Assembly: GCF_033568475.1 (NCBI RefSeq) | Contig: NC_133121.1 | Location: 2,666,001-2,730,000, forward strand | Reading direction: 5' to 3' | Length of the DNA stretch: 64,000 bases | Origin: Henckelia pumila | Taxonomy: Eukaryota > Streptophyta > Magnoliopsida > Lamiales > Gesneriaceae | Shown: piece by piece, positions 25,393-37,591 of the stretch | Layout: each line of letters begins with the position of its first letter | How positions within the stretch are numbered: position 1 is the first letter of the stretch | Made by a program: the position numbers and the translations under genes | Notes under the pieces: model-generated | Seen by the model: the letters and a program-made list of their open reading frames with translations, nothing else | What the model was told of the DNA's origin: nothing | Database searches by the model: none

Positions 25393-28300
25393 ATGGACTC
25401 GATCTGGGCGCACGATGGCGTTCCCGGAGTTTCGCATTTCATTCTCGCGCTTTGCTTCGGTTTTTTGTTCGTTGCTGCTAGGTTCATCCTAGACAGATTC
25501 ATTTTTCGCGTAAGATTTCACGGTCATTTGATTTTCCTTGTCTGTGGGGAGGAAATATGCGTCAATTGCATTTGTATGGGTGATCACTGGCGGTGGTTGC
25601 TTTTTAACTGTTTTGGATTCTAGCTGAGCAGTGAGAAAGAGCTCGTGCATTGAGTTGTTTCTTTGTAAATTGACCTAGGTTGTCAACGATGTAGATTGTT
25701 GTTATTCATAGAACCTATTTTCGTGATTTTGAGAAGGAAATTCTGCTGTTATCCGTCACTTATTGTTCGATGAACAGTTCAATTCAAGTAGTGTACTCTA
25801 TGATAGGGAGCTCTGGATAATTTTTCTTGGGTGTATGATATGCATCCATATTGTTGGTGTCTTAGTTTGTGTCATCGGTTAAACTGGGAGTACTTTATAT
25901 AGACAAGCACAAAACTTCCCACTTGAGCTAGCTTTTGAGTTGAGTTAGGTCCAACTCTCATTTCGTAACATGGTATCAGGGCCCGGGTTCCACCGTTATG
26001 TGTTGGACGACCCATAGTTGGCCTCACCCGTCCATAGTTGACCACCCGTTAATATCTCCACGCTCCGTTTCATTACTGGGCGTGAGAGGTGTGTGTTGAT
26101 GTCTTAGTTTGTGTCCCACATCGGTTAGCTAAATAACCTGAGAGCCTTTTATAGACAAGGGCAAACCTCACCTTTTGAGTTAGGTCCAAGTCTCATTTCT
26201 TAACACATATGTAGTGAAGTTTTGGTAACTTTGAAATGTTTTTTTTCTCTTCCAGAGACTGGCTATCTTATTGTTGAGCAGAGGAACTACTCTGAAAATT
26301 AATAAAGAGACAGAGAAGAAGATTGTAAAATGTTCGGAGTCCATGTGGAAATTTACGTACTATGCTACTGTTGAGTTTGGCGTTTTGATTAGTTTCTACC
26401 ACGAACCATGGTTCACGGACATTAAGGAGTACTTTAGAGGCTGGCCTGATCAAGAGCTGACGTAAGGTTTCAATTATACTAGATTGGTTCTATTAATAGT
26501 TGTATGAAACTTGTATCGATTCTCTTGAGAGAGGGATGAAGTCTTTACTCATGCTATGATTTATGTATTTCCATATGGGTTCATGGATTTTATGGCTGTC
26601 CTATTGCCTTCTGTGTAAATATGAATATGCTGTCATTTGGTTACATAAGATTAATCTTATATGATGTGTGCTAGTAAATTTTTTAATTAGTGAAATTGTG
26701 TGAACTCATTTAGTTCTTATTTTGTTTGATCTCTTGCTATAACATGTTCGTGATGCGGTGATTTGATGATAAATATTGAATAGGATTGCAGAAGAAAAAT
26801 ATATTGATTACTGTGTCTCAAGATAATTATATCTTCTGTCCCAATGTAACCTGTTATCACTAAGCACAGAATTTGTGGAAAATGCATTGTTCAAAGAAAC
26901 AGTTTTAAGCACTTTTTTAGGTTGATCGCGTGAAATTTTAACAGTTCTTACCCACATGTCCAATGACGAATAGCTTTCCACATATAGACAATTTTGAACC
27001 AGCTTCTTACAATCCAGAAAAGTTGCTAATGTAACATTATGGCCTTTCCTGACGGTTAATAGCCCACAATAATTTGAAACTGTTGGAATTTATTGATTTA
27101 AAAGTTTTTCATAGTTGCTCCTCACACTTCAGATAGGCTGCATAAACATCTGTTTCATGGTTCTCAGTACAGAGGCTATTGACAGATGCTGTTCATCGTA
27201 TCTAATTAGCGTTGTATTGAAAATTCCAGGCTTCCCATAAAACTCATCTATATGGCCCAATGTGGATTTTACCTTTATAGTATTGCTGCCATCCTTACCT
27301 GGGAAACCCGAAGGAAAGATTTCGCTGTCATGATGTCTCATCACGTTGTTACTGTGATCCTGATTTCATATTCATACATAACGAGGTATCATTTTGCTCC
27401 GTCTACTTCTCATGGTTACTAAAATTTTGGGATCATTGCAGCTTTTTACATAACTAGGATATGCTTGGTAAATCAGCCTTCTGGAATATGAACATATCTT
27501 GCAGGCTTCACACGGACAGAAATCATGATAACTAAATGCGGATTCTTTTAACATATGAAATTATATCGTGTATTTAATCTACTCTTTGTCATTGCCAGAT
27601 ATTATTTTTAAGATGTTTAATTTTTTTTCTTCTTTTCAAAAATCCACATTTTAATTATTTTTATCTCACTTTCCTTTTATATGAAATTTTTTAACAGAAA
27701 TAAACTTTAATTTTCATGTGATTAAGATATAGAATCAAAATAAATAGGTGAGGTAACTATAGTTCAGAATTCAGATGTATTAAATCAATGGTGAGTATGA
27801 ATACAGGTTCTTTCGTTCTGGAGTAGTTGTTCTCGCATTGCATGATGCCAGTGATGTATTCATGGAAGCTGCTAAGGTTTTTAAATATTCTGAGAGAGAG
27901 TTTGGAGCTAGTTTGTTCTTTGGGTTGTTTGCCCTGACATGGCTTCTACTTAGGCTCGTATACTTTCCATTTTGGGTCATAAGAGCATCAAGGTAAGCAT
28001 CAGACATGACTTAAAACTTCATTTGTGATTATGGTGTTCTTTCTGCTCTAATTCCGTTCCTTGTCTATTCCTCAGCTACCACTTAATTGCATTCTTGAAC
28101 CTCACGGAGACATATAATATGGTGTCATATTACATCTTCAATACAATGCTATTGACTTTGTTTGTTTTTCACATTTACTGGTGGATCCTCATATGCTCCA
28201 TGATCACTAGACAGTTGAAAAACAGAGGAAAAGTAGGAGAAGATATACGATCAGGTAGGCAACCTTCTGCTGCTATCTGAGATTTAACTAACTTCAAGTA

Positions 28301-28413
28301 GGAACTTGTTTCCTAATTGTGTATTCACAAGTCAAACCGGTTTGATACGCCATTCATTCGTGTTGTTTTAACTCTTTTCAATCCTTTCAACAGATTCAGA
28401 AGATGATAACTAG
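25393..28413 (+). CDS. LOH2: Ceramide synthase (LAG1/TLC domain), LOH2 type
   Basis: Six predicted exons (25393-25509, 26256-26461, 27230-27385, 27807-27992, 28076-28254, 28394-28413) give 287 residues. The start is MDSIWAHDGVPG. Several membrane helices are visible, the first at about 14-34. The Lag1p/TLC signature is complete: MMSHHVVTVILISYSY (His-145, His-146), then VVVLALHDASDVFMEAAKVF with HD (172-173) and SD (175-176). The C-terminus, RSDSEDDN after KNRGKVGEDI, is the acidic ER tail found in plant LOH proteins. The enzyme N-acylates sphingoid bases with acyl-CoA in the ER. WETRRKDFAVMMSHH and the overall similarity favour LOH2 (C16, dihydroxy bases) over LOH1/LOH3; that substrate choice is inferred. 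A small LTR element lies in intron 1 and should be removed by splicing. Confidence 0.9.
25852..26205 (+). mobile_element. TRIM (terminal-repeat retrotransposon in miniature) in intron 1 of the ceramide synthase gene
   Basis: The element is 354 bp. Its left LTR is 25852-25970 and its right LTR 26094-26205; both run TGTTG...AACA and share blocks such as gtcttagtttgtgtc and gagttaggtccaa. A primer-binding site TGGTATCAGGGC (initiator Met-tRNA type) follows the left LTR at 25971. Perfect 5-bp target duplications CATAT flank it (25847-25851 and 26206-26210). It has no coding capacity, as is normal for TRIMs. The LTRs are clearly diverged from each other, so it is an old fossil insertion. Confidence 0.85.
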
Positions 28414-29315
28414 TTGGGGATTCTTGCTCCTAGTGAACCCTGTCCTTTGACAACGGATGATCGCTGTCGCTCTCTAATTGGTTTGATCGGTTACTTCATA
28501 GAATTCTTGGCACTCTATATGGTCTCTATCATTCTTGCTGTATTTGGGCTGGTACTGGAGCACATGATATTTCACGTCTGAGATTGCGAATTCGCATTTG
28601 GGTGTAAAAAATAATATGAGTTTCTTGTGTAAATGTACATCATCCTACTAGCCAAATTGAAAATTATCGGAAGCACAGAATAAACTCATCTCCTCTTCCC
28701 ATTTGAAAATTATCAAAATCATAATACCATTATAAATGCAAGCGGCGTTTAAGGAAACACATGTCTCGAGGTTAATAAATCATCATATAGAATTGATGTT
28801 CCGCATAATTACTTGGGATAATGGTATTAGTAGGGGAATATTATAATTAATGTCATATAAATATAGGTATTTTTATTATGAAATAAAAACCGACAGACCA
28901 TGGAGAATATATAAAAATAAAAATAAAAAAGGAAACCCCCCTTTAAGGTTAACATAAAAAAACTATTTTGTAGCCCTCATCTGAACCAAGTGGGCTCGGT
29001 TTCGTACCCCTTTGGATAATAGCAGATAAGCACTTTTGTCGTCATCCTATATTGACCGTCAAAACTACCGCGTGACGATATGATGTCATCGTGCCAACTC
29101 ATCAACAACCAGGATTTACAAATAACTGACACGCCATCCTGGGAAATTTCCCACGTGCCTCAACGAACTGAACCTTTTAGCTCTCCGTGTGAAAACAGAG
29201 TACTTTTTTAGAAACATAAGTTCACTAATATATATACCTTTGGCCTTATTTGCATACAAAACTTGAATTTCGGACTGCAATTCTTGATTCTGTCCAAGCT
29301 TCAGAGAACACACAC
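28414..29315. other. Spacer and ERF promoter region
   Basis: 3' flank of the ceramide synthase gene followed by the upstream region of the ERF gene. No other gene was recognised. Confidence 0.5.
29052..29236 (+). promoter_or_regulatory. Promoter elements of the ERF gene: W-box pair and TATA box
   Basis: TTGACCGTCAA at 29052-29062 contains two facing TTGAC cores (W-box type). TGACG and TGATGTCA-like words follow at about 29073-29088. A TATA box, TATATATA, lies at 29229-29236, about 80 bp before the start codon. A stress-inducible promoter would fit an ERF109-like gene; this is motif inference only. Confidence 0.45.
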
Positions 29316-30107
29316 ATGCATACATCATCCAAGAGAATCAAACAGCAAGGGGATAATAACACTAATGATGGTAACAGCTCAGTGACAATGGCGGCGGCGA
29401 GGCTCACAAGTGATGAGGAAGTTTCCATCATGGTGGCAGCTTTGAAGAATGTTATAACTGGTGGCGGCGCCTTTGCGGCGGAATCATCATCGACCAACCA
29501 CACCGCCGCCGCCGGGACTTCTTCTTCTTCTTCCGCCAGTTTCACCACTGGTGCTGTTTCTTTCTCAGTTTCTGAAGACTTGGAAACTTGCGGGTTCTGT
29601 AGGATTAAAGGGTGTTTGGGTTGCCATTTTTTCGGCGAAGAGGAGAAGGACAAAGGCGCGAAGAAGAGGAAGAAGAAGATTTACAGAGGGGTGAGGCAGC
29701 GGCCTTGGGGGAAGTGGGCGGCGGAGATACGGGACCCACACAAGGCGACGCGTGTGTGGCTGGGGACTTTTGAAACGGCGGAGGGAGCGGCGCGAGCTTA
29801 TGATGAAGCGGCTATTAGGTTCCGCGGCCCCAGAGCTAAGCTTAATTTTCCATTTTCCGATTACACTTCCGGCGCCAACACCGAATCCAGCACGACGGCG
29901 GTCCAGCGGCCAAATTTGCCGCAGCAACATCAAGAAAATGTGATCGATGAAATGCCGACGAGAAATTATAATCATGGCAACAATGATCAGAAGCATTTCT
30001 GGGAAATGGTGATTGGTGATGAAGAAATTCAAGAGTGGATGAAGATGATGGATTTTAATGGAGATTCATCGGATTCCGCTGACGGCAATTTTCAAACTCT
30101 AAAATAA
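29316..30107 (+). CDS. ERF109: AP2/ERF transcription factor, ERF109-like (group X)
   Basis: Single-exon gene of 263 residues. The first true ATG is at 29316 ([11 protein letters not shown], a family-type start). Order of parts: a conserved helix [14 protein letters not shown] (about 34-47), a Ser/Ala-rich spacer, and the group X Cys motif C-x2-C-x4-C-x2-C (residues 92-103, [12 protein letters not shown]). A basic nuclear-localisation run KKRKKK and the AP2 domain at about 123-180 ([19 protein letters not shown] through [11 protein letters not shown]) follow, then an acidic tail with [14 protein letters not shown]2 domains of this kind bind GCC-box DNA. Arabidopsis ERF109 (RRTF1) responds to jasmonate, wounding and redox stress; that role is inferred. 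Confidence 0.9.
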   Translation: MHTSSKRIKQQGDNNTNDGNSSVTMAAARLTSDEEVSIMVAALKNVITGGGAFAAESSSTNHTAAAGTSSSSSASFTTGAVSFSVSEDLETCGFCRIKGCLGCHFFGEEEKDKGAKKRKKKIYRGVRQRPWGKWAAEIRDPHKATRVWLGTFETAEGAARAYDEAAIRFRGPRAKLNFPFSDYTSGANTESSTTAVQRPNLPQQHQENVIDEMPTRNYNHGNNDQKHFWEMVIGDEEIQEWMKMMDFNGDSSDSADGNFQTLK

Positions 30108-32063
30108 TATCATCGAGGAAAAAAATCTCAACTTTTTTTTTGGAGAGGAGCCCATTTGATATTATTTGTTTCAAAATTGGGTTTCGTACGTCTTTCGTTA
30201 GAACCTATCTAAATTTTTTTTAGGAAATATGTACCAAAAAATACCATTCCATTTGAATTATTACACAACATTTCATCACCTCGCTCCTTGTTTCATCTTA
30301 CAATTGATTCATGTTTGACTCGATTGCTTCAATATTTATCATTATCTTTTATATGAACTTTGAAATTTCGGAGGAGACTGCGATGCAATGCACAGTTTTT
30401 TGGGAACAGTTTCATCATTTCAAAACATGCGAATAAGATGTGTTATTTTAAAATTGACAATTTTGTAGTTGTTTATCCATTTCCAACGCACTAGCTTATT
30501 ATACGTAACATTAAAAAAAAAAAAACATTATTAGTCACATGCTACAACTACAAAACGTGTTAAAAAAGTTACCAATAAAGAAATGCTGCAAAACTATATA
30601 GTTTGTGCTTACATATTAAACATGTGCAACATATTATATATCTGATGAGGGTGATGGGCGGGCCACTGCCAACTTCCAGTGAAGTCTCATCACACTAAAG
30701 TTGACGGCAGATCCCCTTATCATTACTTTTTTAAAGAAGAAGATTCCGACGGCCAATGGCTTTTTATATATTTTTATTCGTATTTTGTTTTCATTAATTT
30801 TAGTAAGATTTTCATTATTTACAAGCAAAGAGGGTTATTTTATTTTATTTTTCAAAATGATCTTTTGACATATGAGATATACAAAGATTAAATAAATGAT
30901 AAAAATATAAAAGATTGTGTTGTTTATTCACTATTGATTAAGGTTCTAAAAAGCGTGAAGCGCGTCGAAACGTGGAGGTCAAGCTTCAAGTTTTTCAAGC
31001 TTAAAACGAGATTAAGCGTGAAAAAATGTTTTCAATTTTTACTATAATTTTAATTATTTTTAAGACAAACATTAAATAAAATGTTATATTAATCATAAAT
31101 ATATGATTTAATAGATAATTCAAAATCTAAACTATAAATATACATATTTATAAAAATGTGTTCATTTTAAAAAATAAATGAAATATTTCATTCTAAAAAG
31201 CGGTCTCTTACTCGAGCTTAAGCGAGATTAAACGTCGCTTAAGCGAGCACTGCTATTGGTAGTTGCGTCTCACCCGGTTTGACAGAAATGAAGGTGTAGC
31301 TAAAAAGAAAGGGGCATCACTAGCTTCACATTCGGAGTAAATATATATATATTGTTTTTCAAAGAAGATATATAATTTAAGGTTTTTTTTGTTCATCTAA
31401 ATATAAAACTTAAACTCTAAAATTATCCTATTAACATTGTTTTGAGTTTTTCCCGCTCGAGAGTACAAAATTAGAATCGAATCCAACTCATGTAATATGA
31501 TACTTGAGCTCGTCTCGGCTCGTATGCCCCCTAAAGCCAAGAGCCCTTCAGTTTTTACCTTTGATCCTAATGTGAGGTGAAGAAATAAATAATATTACTT
31601 ATATAATAAAAATTGGATTAAATTTGTCAATAATTCATAGTCTATTTTTTTTATATAAAAGACCTAAAATTTGGGAAAACTTTCAAGATCTCTTTTTCAA
31701 TAAATAAAGAGTGGATTGATTTAATAAAGCCCAATAAAAGATTTAGTCTGGCCCAAATTGCAAATACGAAATTACATTGGGCCAATTCGAAGGAAAACCA
31801 TTTAAGTGGAACACCCGCCGTTTTCCGCGCTCGGGACGCATACTTTGTTTCCTTAAACACCAAGCAATCTACGCCAACTGGATCATGTCGGAAAATTCCA
31901 GTTTATATAAACACTAACCGCCTCCTTTTATTTTTAAATTTGCACTACTTTCCCAAATCGGAACTTCGATTTCTGCAGTTTGCATCTTCCAGAATTTGAG
32001 ATTTTTTCGAATTCCTTGAATTTGAAGGGTTCGGAGCCATATTGTTCTTAGGAATCATCAGCT
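30108..32063. other. AT-rich spacer
   Basis: No gene was recognised. Around 30941-31250 there is a decayed repeat rich in GCTTAAGCG/AAGCG words, starting 'ggttctaaaaagcg' and with 'ttctaaaaagcgg' again near 31190. It has no clean terminal repeats and was not classified. The right end holds promoter motifs of the VID27-like gene. Confidence 0.5.
31726..31910 (+). promoter_or_regulatory. Site II (TGGGCC/T) cluster and TATA box of the VID27-like gene
   Basis: AGCCCA at about 31729, GGCCCA near 31751 and TGGGCC near 31778 form a cluster of site II-type words. A TATATAA box follows at 31904-31910, about 150 bp before the start codon. Site II clusters are typical of growth-related and housekeeping plant genes. 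Confidence 0.35.
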
Positions 32064-34489
32064 ATGGGTGGTTCTCACAGCCGCGAAGGACTCGACCTTT
32101 CGGATTCGTCGGATTACTCCGACGAGGATGTGGTCGAGAAGGAGATCATTTCTGAAATTTATGCTGATGCGGAAGATTGGAGTCCAACAATGAGTACCAC
32201 AGCAGTGGATGAAGTTGATTCTCGGCTTCGGGATTTAAAGCTGAAATATGGGAAAATCTCGTCCCCTTCTGTTCAGAAAACTGATGGAAAACCCTTAAAC
32301 TCCGTTAAGCTTTATGTACATATTGGTGGAAATACGCCGAAGGCCAAATGGGTAGTTTCAGAGAAGCTTACTTCTTATAAATTTGTTAAGAAGTTGAATA
32401 TTGGAGATGGAGATGAGGAAGACGAGGATGATGAAGTTGAATCATGGGGTGGTGTGGGATTTTGGTTTTTGAAGGTGGGGAAGAAAATTAGGGTGAAGGT
32501 GTCCACTGATATGCAGGTGAAGTTTTTTGGGGATCAGAGGAGGGTTGATTTTGTGGATGGGGGAGTTTGGGCTCTGAATTTTTTTACTGATGAAGAGTAC
32601 AGGAGTTTCGTTACTAAATTTCAGGATTTTTTGTTCGAAAATGTTTATGGGTTGAGGTCCACAGAGGAAAATAAAGTGAAGGTTTATGGGAAAGATTTCA
32701 TTGGATGGTTGAAGCCAGAGGAATCCGATGATTCTATATGGGAGGATGCAGCTGATGGCATCTGGAAGACTCCAGAGAAAGGGCAGGTGGCATTCCCTGC
32801 TCGGGATTTGTCGGAGGAATTCGAGGAGGCATCCACCGGTGGTGGCATTCAAAGCTTGGCTCTAGGTGCATTGGATAACAGTTTCTTGGTTGATGATTCT
32901 GGTGTTCAGGTCGTGAAGAACTTTAGCCATGGGATCCATGGAAAGGGAGTCTATGTAAAGTTCGATGACTGGAGATTGGGGTCAGGTGGGAAGTCTACTC
33001 CCAAAAAGGCCCTTTTGATGAGGGCGGAGACAAACATGATGCTGATGAGTCCGATGGAAGGCAAACCCCACTCTTCGGGGCTTCACCAATTGGACATTGA
33101 GACTGGGAAGATTGTTACAGATTGGAAGTTTGAGAAGGATGGTGCCGATATCACGATGAAAGATATAACCAGCGATGCAAAGGGATCACAGTTAGACCCA
33201 TCCGAGTCAACTTTCTTAGGTCTGGATGATAACAGATTGTGTCAATGGGATATGCGAGATAAGAAGGGGATAGTCCAAAAGATAGCAAGTGCGAATTCTC
33301 CTGTGCTTCAATGGAGCCAAGGGCATCAGTTCTCAAGAGGAACGAATTTTCAATGTTTTGCAACCTCTGGAGACGGGTCGATTGTTGTTGGCTCGCTTGA
33401 TGGTAAAATAAGATTATACTCGAGGACTACTATGAGGCAGGCAAAAACAGCTTTCCCCGGGCTTGGTTCACCTATTACATCGGTTGATGTTACATACGAT
33501 GGGAAGTGGGTATTGGGCACTACAGACACTTATCTGATCTTGATATGCACTTTATTCACGGATAAGGATGGGAAAACAAAAACGGGTTTTAGCGGTCGGA
33601 TGGGGAATAAAATTCCGGCTCCAAGGTTACTGAAGCTGAACCCTGTGGATGCACATTTGGCTGGATCCGATAATAAGTTCCATGCTGGCCATTTCTCTTG
33701 GGTAAGTCTTCTGCATTTCATTAACAAGTAGCCGCAGATTTGCCTGACTTGTTTCTACATAACCAAATATGTCATCATTCTCTTAGAACTTTTATGTCTC
33801 GGAAAGTGATACATTTAATGCTAGACTGGCGGGTTAAATAGCATATAGAACAGCGTATAATCTAATGGAGATGAAATGTCCATAAGTTTTAATCTTCAGA
33901 ATAATATTTTAAAATGCTGAGACAATTTCATGGCAAAAGAAGCATTTGTATCACAAGGAAATTGTTGGAGTTTTATCTGTCAATTTGAAAATAAGAATGC
34001 TTTTGGGGTGGTGTGGCTTATTGATTTCTCATGTATTTTTAAGCACAAATTTAAATGCAATTATGCCAGCTTGTCCTGCATGAAATTCTCGTTAGCTAAA
34101 CAGGGATTTTATACTCTGTTTTGGCTGTGAATTCGATATAGCTTGCATGTCCTTAATTCTCAATCCAACAATGTCATCTAACATTGCATATTTCCTTATT
34201 TGATCAGGTCACTGAAAGTGGGAAGCAAGAAAAACATTTGGTCGCAACCGTGGGCAAGTTCAGTGTAATATGGAATTTTCAGCAAGTTAGGAACAGCGCA
34301 CATATTTGCTATCAGAATCAGCAAGGACTCAAGAGTTGCTACTGCTACAAAATAGTGCCCAAGAATGAATCCATTATTGAAAGTCGGTTCATGCACGATA
34401 AGTTCGCATTCAACAACTCGCCAGAAGCTCCACTGGTTGTGGCCACCCCGATGAAAGTTACATCCGTCAGCATGTTTGGGAAGAGATGA
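32064..34489 (+). CDS. VID27-family protein (CYPRO4-like)
   Basis: Two predicted exons (32064-33701 and 34208-34489) give 639 residues. The start MGGSHSREG carries a Gly at position 2 that could be N-myristoylated. An acidic N-terminal part ([17 protein letters not shown]) is followed by a PH-like region at about 85-225 with the acidic insert [20 protein letters not shown]-terminal VID27 beta-propeller-like domain fills about 270-639, with [49 protein letters not shown] and [23 protein letters not shown]27 in yeast is linked to vacuolar import and degradation of fructose-1,6-bisphosphatase; the plant role is poorly known. The gene looks intact. Confidence 0.9.
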
Positions 34490-35133
34490 AACATACATTG
34501 GATTAAGCATTGATGGTGTTTGTAAGTTTGCATATCGGGCATGTAAAGAGAATTTCCTTTGTTTTTTTTTTCGATTGTTGGGCGTTACCACATTGTAATT
34601 TGTATCCTGCCACACTGATTATTTTTAAGCTTCGAATACAGATGTAAAGAACTCTATTTAGTTACTTATATCTTCTTTAAGAGTGATCTAGTTTGTTCAT
34701 TTTTTTTAAATAAGTTTGTTCATTTATTACGCACCTTTGTTATTGCATTTTATTGTACGACCCAAACATCAATAACATAGTTTAGTTCGTATTCCAAGTT
34801 TTAGCACCTCAGTTTATTTATCAATATTTCATAAGTTTTATGTGCTTAAACTTTAGCTCAAGAAACTTCTATATGATGTTAAACGTGTACTACACATCGA
34901 TCTCAAATTGAGAAGTTGAAAACGCCGAGCAGAAGTCGATAGGTTTGATAAAATTTGAGATGAGATTTGATACTGAAATAAGAGTGGGATGACCACACAA
35001 GTTCTATTCGATAATAAAGTTGTAGACAATTGTGAAATAATAGTACAAATAGCATCTTCATTCTGTCAATTAAGGAAGGAAACTTCACGAGATGGTATCA
35101 CAAGGCAGACCTTAAAAGTAAAAAGTTTTCACC
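34490..35133. other. Spacer between converging VID27-like and CGI121 genes
   Basis: 3' flanks of both genes. Nothing else was recognised. Confidence 0.55.
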
Positions 35134-36580
35134 TCACAATGCATCTCGTGCAGCAATTCTGCATGTTATGGCATCTGCGAGAGAAGATATTCCAAGCTCT
35201 TGCTCCGAAATTTTGTAGTGCTGTATAGATATCGAGTTACCAAACAAACATCAATAACTTTGAGTATGTTAAAAATAATTCTACAGCAGAGATGGATGGA
35301 GGATGGAGGATGGAGGATGGAGAAGGAACCTTTTGAATTTGACCTTGGTTTGCCCGTGTTTCCAATTCCTCCAAGTCGATTTCAATTCCCTTTACAAGTC
35401 CTTTTATGGTTGTCATCTGGTGAAACATAAAATTTTTCAGTTGCAATTATCTATTAAGTCTATAAGAAAACTGCACGACTGCACGTAGTAAATGCAACAG
35501 TCTCACCTCATCAACAGAAGCACCAAAACGAGCCACAAGGATGTAATTTGTAGTATCAGATATGCCGCATCTTTTCAAGGATTCTGATATCTAGAACAGA
35601 CAGAAGAAACATTATTACTTGAATAGAACCAGAAAATCATGATGATGAGTTACTAGTTTTCTTACATGCTTAGAACCTGAGAAATTGTAAACAAGTTCAG
35701 AATGGAGAGTGCGTGTCGTCAATGACTCTCGTGATTTGGCTATGACGGTCTTGTGGGCAGCAGCTAGAACAGGGAAAATGTCTGGTATCTGCATCAATTC
35801 TAGATGGCATTAAAAAAAGCTCAAAAAAGCTGATGCAACAAAAACTAAAAGGGAAAGAGGTGTTGATTCATGCACTAGATGGGCTTACAAGTGAAGCGTT
35901 GATAAATGCTGCTTCTGGGTTCAATGTTCCCGTTTGCATCAAATCCAAGAGGTCCCTACAAAAGCACATTATGCGCTTGAATCTATTGAAAGTTTCTACC
36001 AAAATATTTTTTTTATAAGTTCCCATAAGACTATAACACAGAGGAATAGTTTCAAAGAATCTAAACATTTTACTTTCCAAATCCTTTTTTTTTTCCCGAT
36101 AAAAATGAAAAGATCTCTCAGTTTTCACCTTATATTACTAGCCTGTCAGTTCCTTCTCAAACCCATTAAAGTACCCACTCCCAAAAACCCTCTTAAACCA
36201 AAAGATATCACTATGACAATCAATGGAAAGATGCCAAAATGAATAGCATAAACATTTGCATGCAAAAATACGAACAAATCGACCATTGACATAATAATCA
36301 AAGATGCAAGGTGCACATGTGCCATGGAACCTAGGCTGATGCCCTGACATAATGAAGAGCACTAGAGAATAAAATCTAATACGTGCTTCACAAAGCATTA
36401 AACAACAGTAAAACAAGGACAAATAATGAGAAAATATAGTTTTGACTTAAAATGAACAATCCCATAATCTGAGGCAATTTAAAACAAGCATCAACGAAAC
36501 AAAAAAGCATACTTGGAGTTGGTGACGTCGCTGAAGAGAGCCAAAGAGAGGGTGGTGCCACCAATTTCGAAAACCTTCAT
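35134..36580 (-). CDS. CGI121: KEOPS/EKC complex subunit CGI121 (TPRKB homologue)
   Basis: Six predicted minus-strand exons (36513-36580, 35889-35955, 35666-35788, 35507-35590, 35330-35416, 35134-35220) join in frame to 171 residues, close to the 175 of human TPRKB. The protein begins MKVFEIGGTTLSLALFSDVT. It continues LLDLMQTGTLNPEAAFINAS, then FPVLAAAHKTVIAKSRESL, TRTLHSELVYNFSGSKH and RCGISDTTNYILVARFG. It ends SLADAITCRIAARDAL. CGI121 binds the kinase BUD32 and carries tRNA to KEOPS, which makes the N6-threonylcarbamoyl-adenosine at position 37 of ANN-decoding tRNAs. All borders are GT-AG. A ggatggagg microsatellite lies in intron 5. Short exons make this gene easy to miss. Confidence 0.9.
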
Positions 36581-37591
36581 ACTTGCTTTGACAAAGTCAA
36601 GCTTATGAACAATGAACGGGTTGGAGGTTGTGCGATTCAGCTAAAAGGGCAAATCTTGCACAGAGACTGTTAATCACCTGACCGAAGAGAAATCCACTTT
36701 TCTTAGTGAGGCGACCCACCGAAGATGATGAACTCAATGAATTTTGCAGTTTAGGGATGGATGATTGTGGGCTTTTTCTTTGCCCATTTAGGGCTGGATG
36801 GTGTGGGCTTTTAGGATTGAATTTTGCAAAGGCCCATTAGTGATCACCTAAATCTATATAAAAATATAAAAAAATAATTTTATTTTATTTTTTTTGACGG
36901 AAAAAATAATTTTATTTTATAAAATCGGTTAATCGAATTTATAAAATTAAAGATGAACCGAACCGATGTAACCGATTTGGCCGATTTTTTAGAAATTAAA
37001 ACTGAAATTTTGAATTTTATCGATTAATTCATTTTAACCGAATTTATGCTAACTCCTAATTATTAGTAGTTAACTTATATGTATTTGGTCGGCATGGCAT
37101 AATCTTTACGATTAGACTTTGATTAAATTGTCAAACCTCCTCCCCTGCCCCTATTTTGTTACTTTAAAACAACTTTATTACTATATGTATGAATGTGTTG
37201 ATTGTATTTGGATCAATAGATCTGATACATGAATTTAACTCGAGTGATTTCACGATATACTTCGTATTAAATTACTCAATTTTAAAGTGGGATTTCAAAT
37301 CAAATTTCTGAAAACTTATACACAGCTGAAATTTTAGATTTCGTTTGAATACATGAATTTCAAATGTATTTTTAATTTTTTAAAAACCAATATGAAATTA
37401 AAGTGAATTTTATGTTACTCAATAACGATGTTATTTAAAATTTATTCATAAATAATTAAAATTCTAGATCAAATTATCCTAACATTTGGGATTAGGCCGG
37501 TGGTTGAATGCTATATAAATTCTTATCAACCCATTCGTCGGTAGCTCCTCTTCTCCCCCAAAGATTTGTCTTCTTTCAATCCTTATATGGA
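36581..37591. other. Divergent intergenic region between CGI121 and the DnaJ zinc-finger gene
   Basis: The two flanking genes are transcribed away from each other. The left part carries site II motifs, listed separately. The middle (about 36930-37030) is AT-rich with TCGGTTAA/CCGAACCGA words of an old repeat fragment. A TATATAAAT box at 37512-37520 serves the right-hand gene. Confidence 0.5.
36767..36838 (-). promoter_or_regulatory. Site II cluster upstream of CGI121
   Basis: Four TGGGC-type words lie within about 70 bp (TGTGGGCTT near 36767, GCCCAT near 36783, TGTGGGCTT near 36802, GGCCCATT near 36831), roughly 190-260 bp upstream of the CGI121 start codon. Such clusters are usual in promoters of plant translation- and tRNA-related genes. 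Confidence 0.45.

Noticed and set aside
37508-37591. Upstream in-frame ATG of the DnaJ zinc-finger gene
   Set aside because: A TATATAAAT box at 37512-37520 overlaps it, so it would lie upstream of the transcription start.
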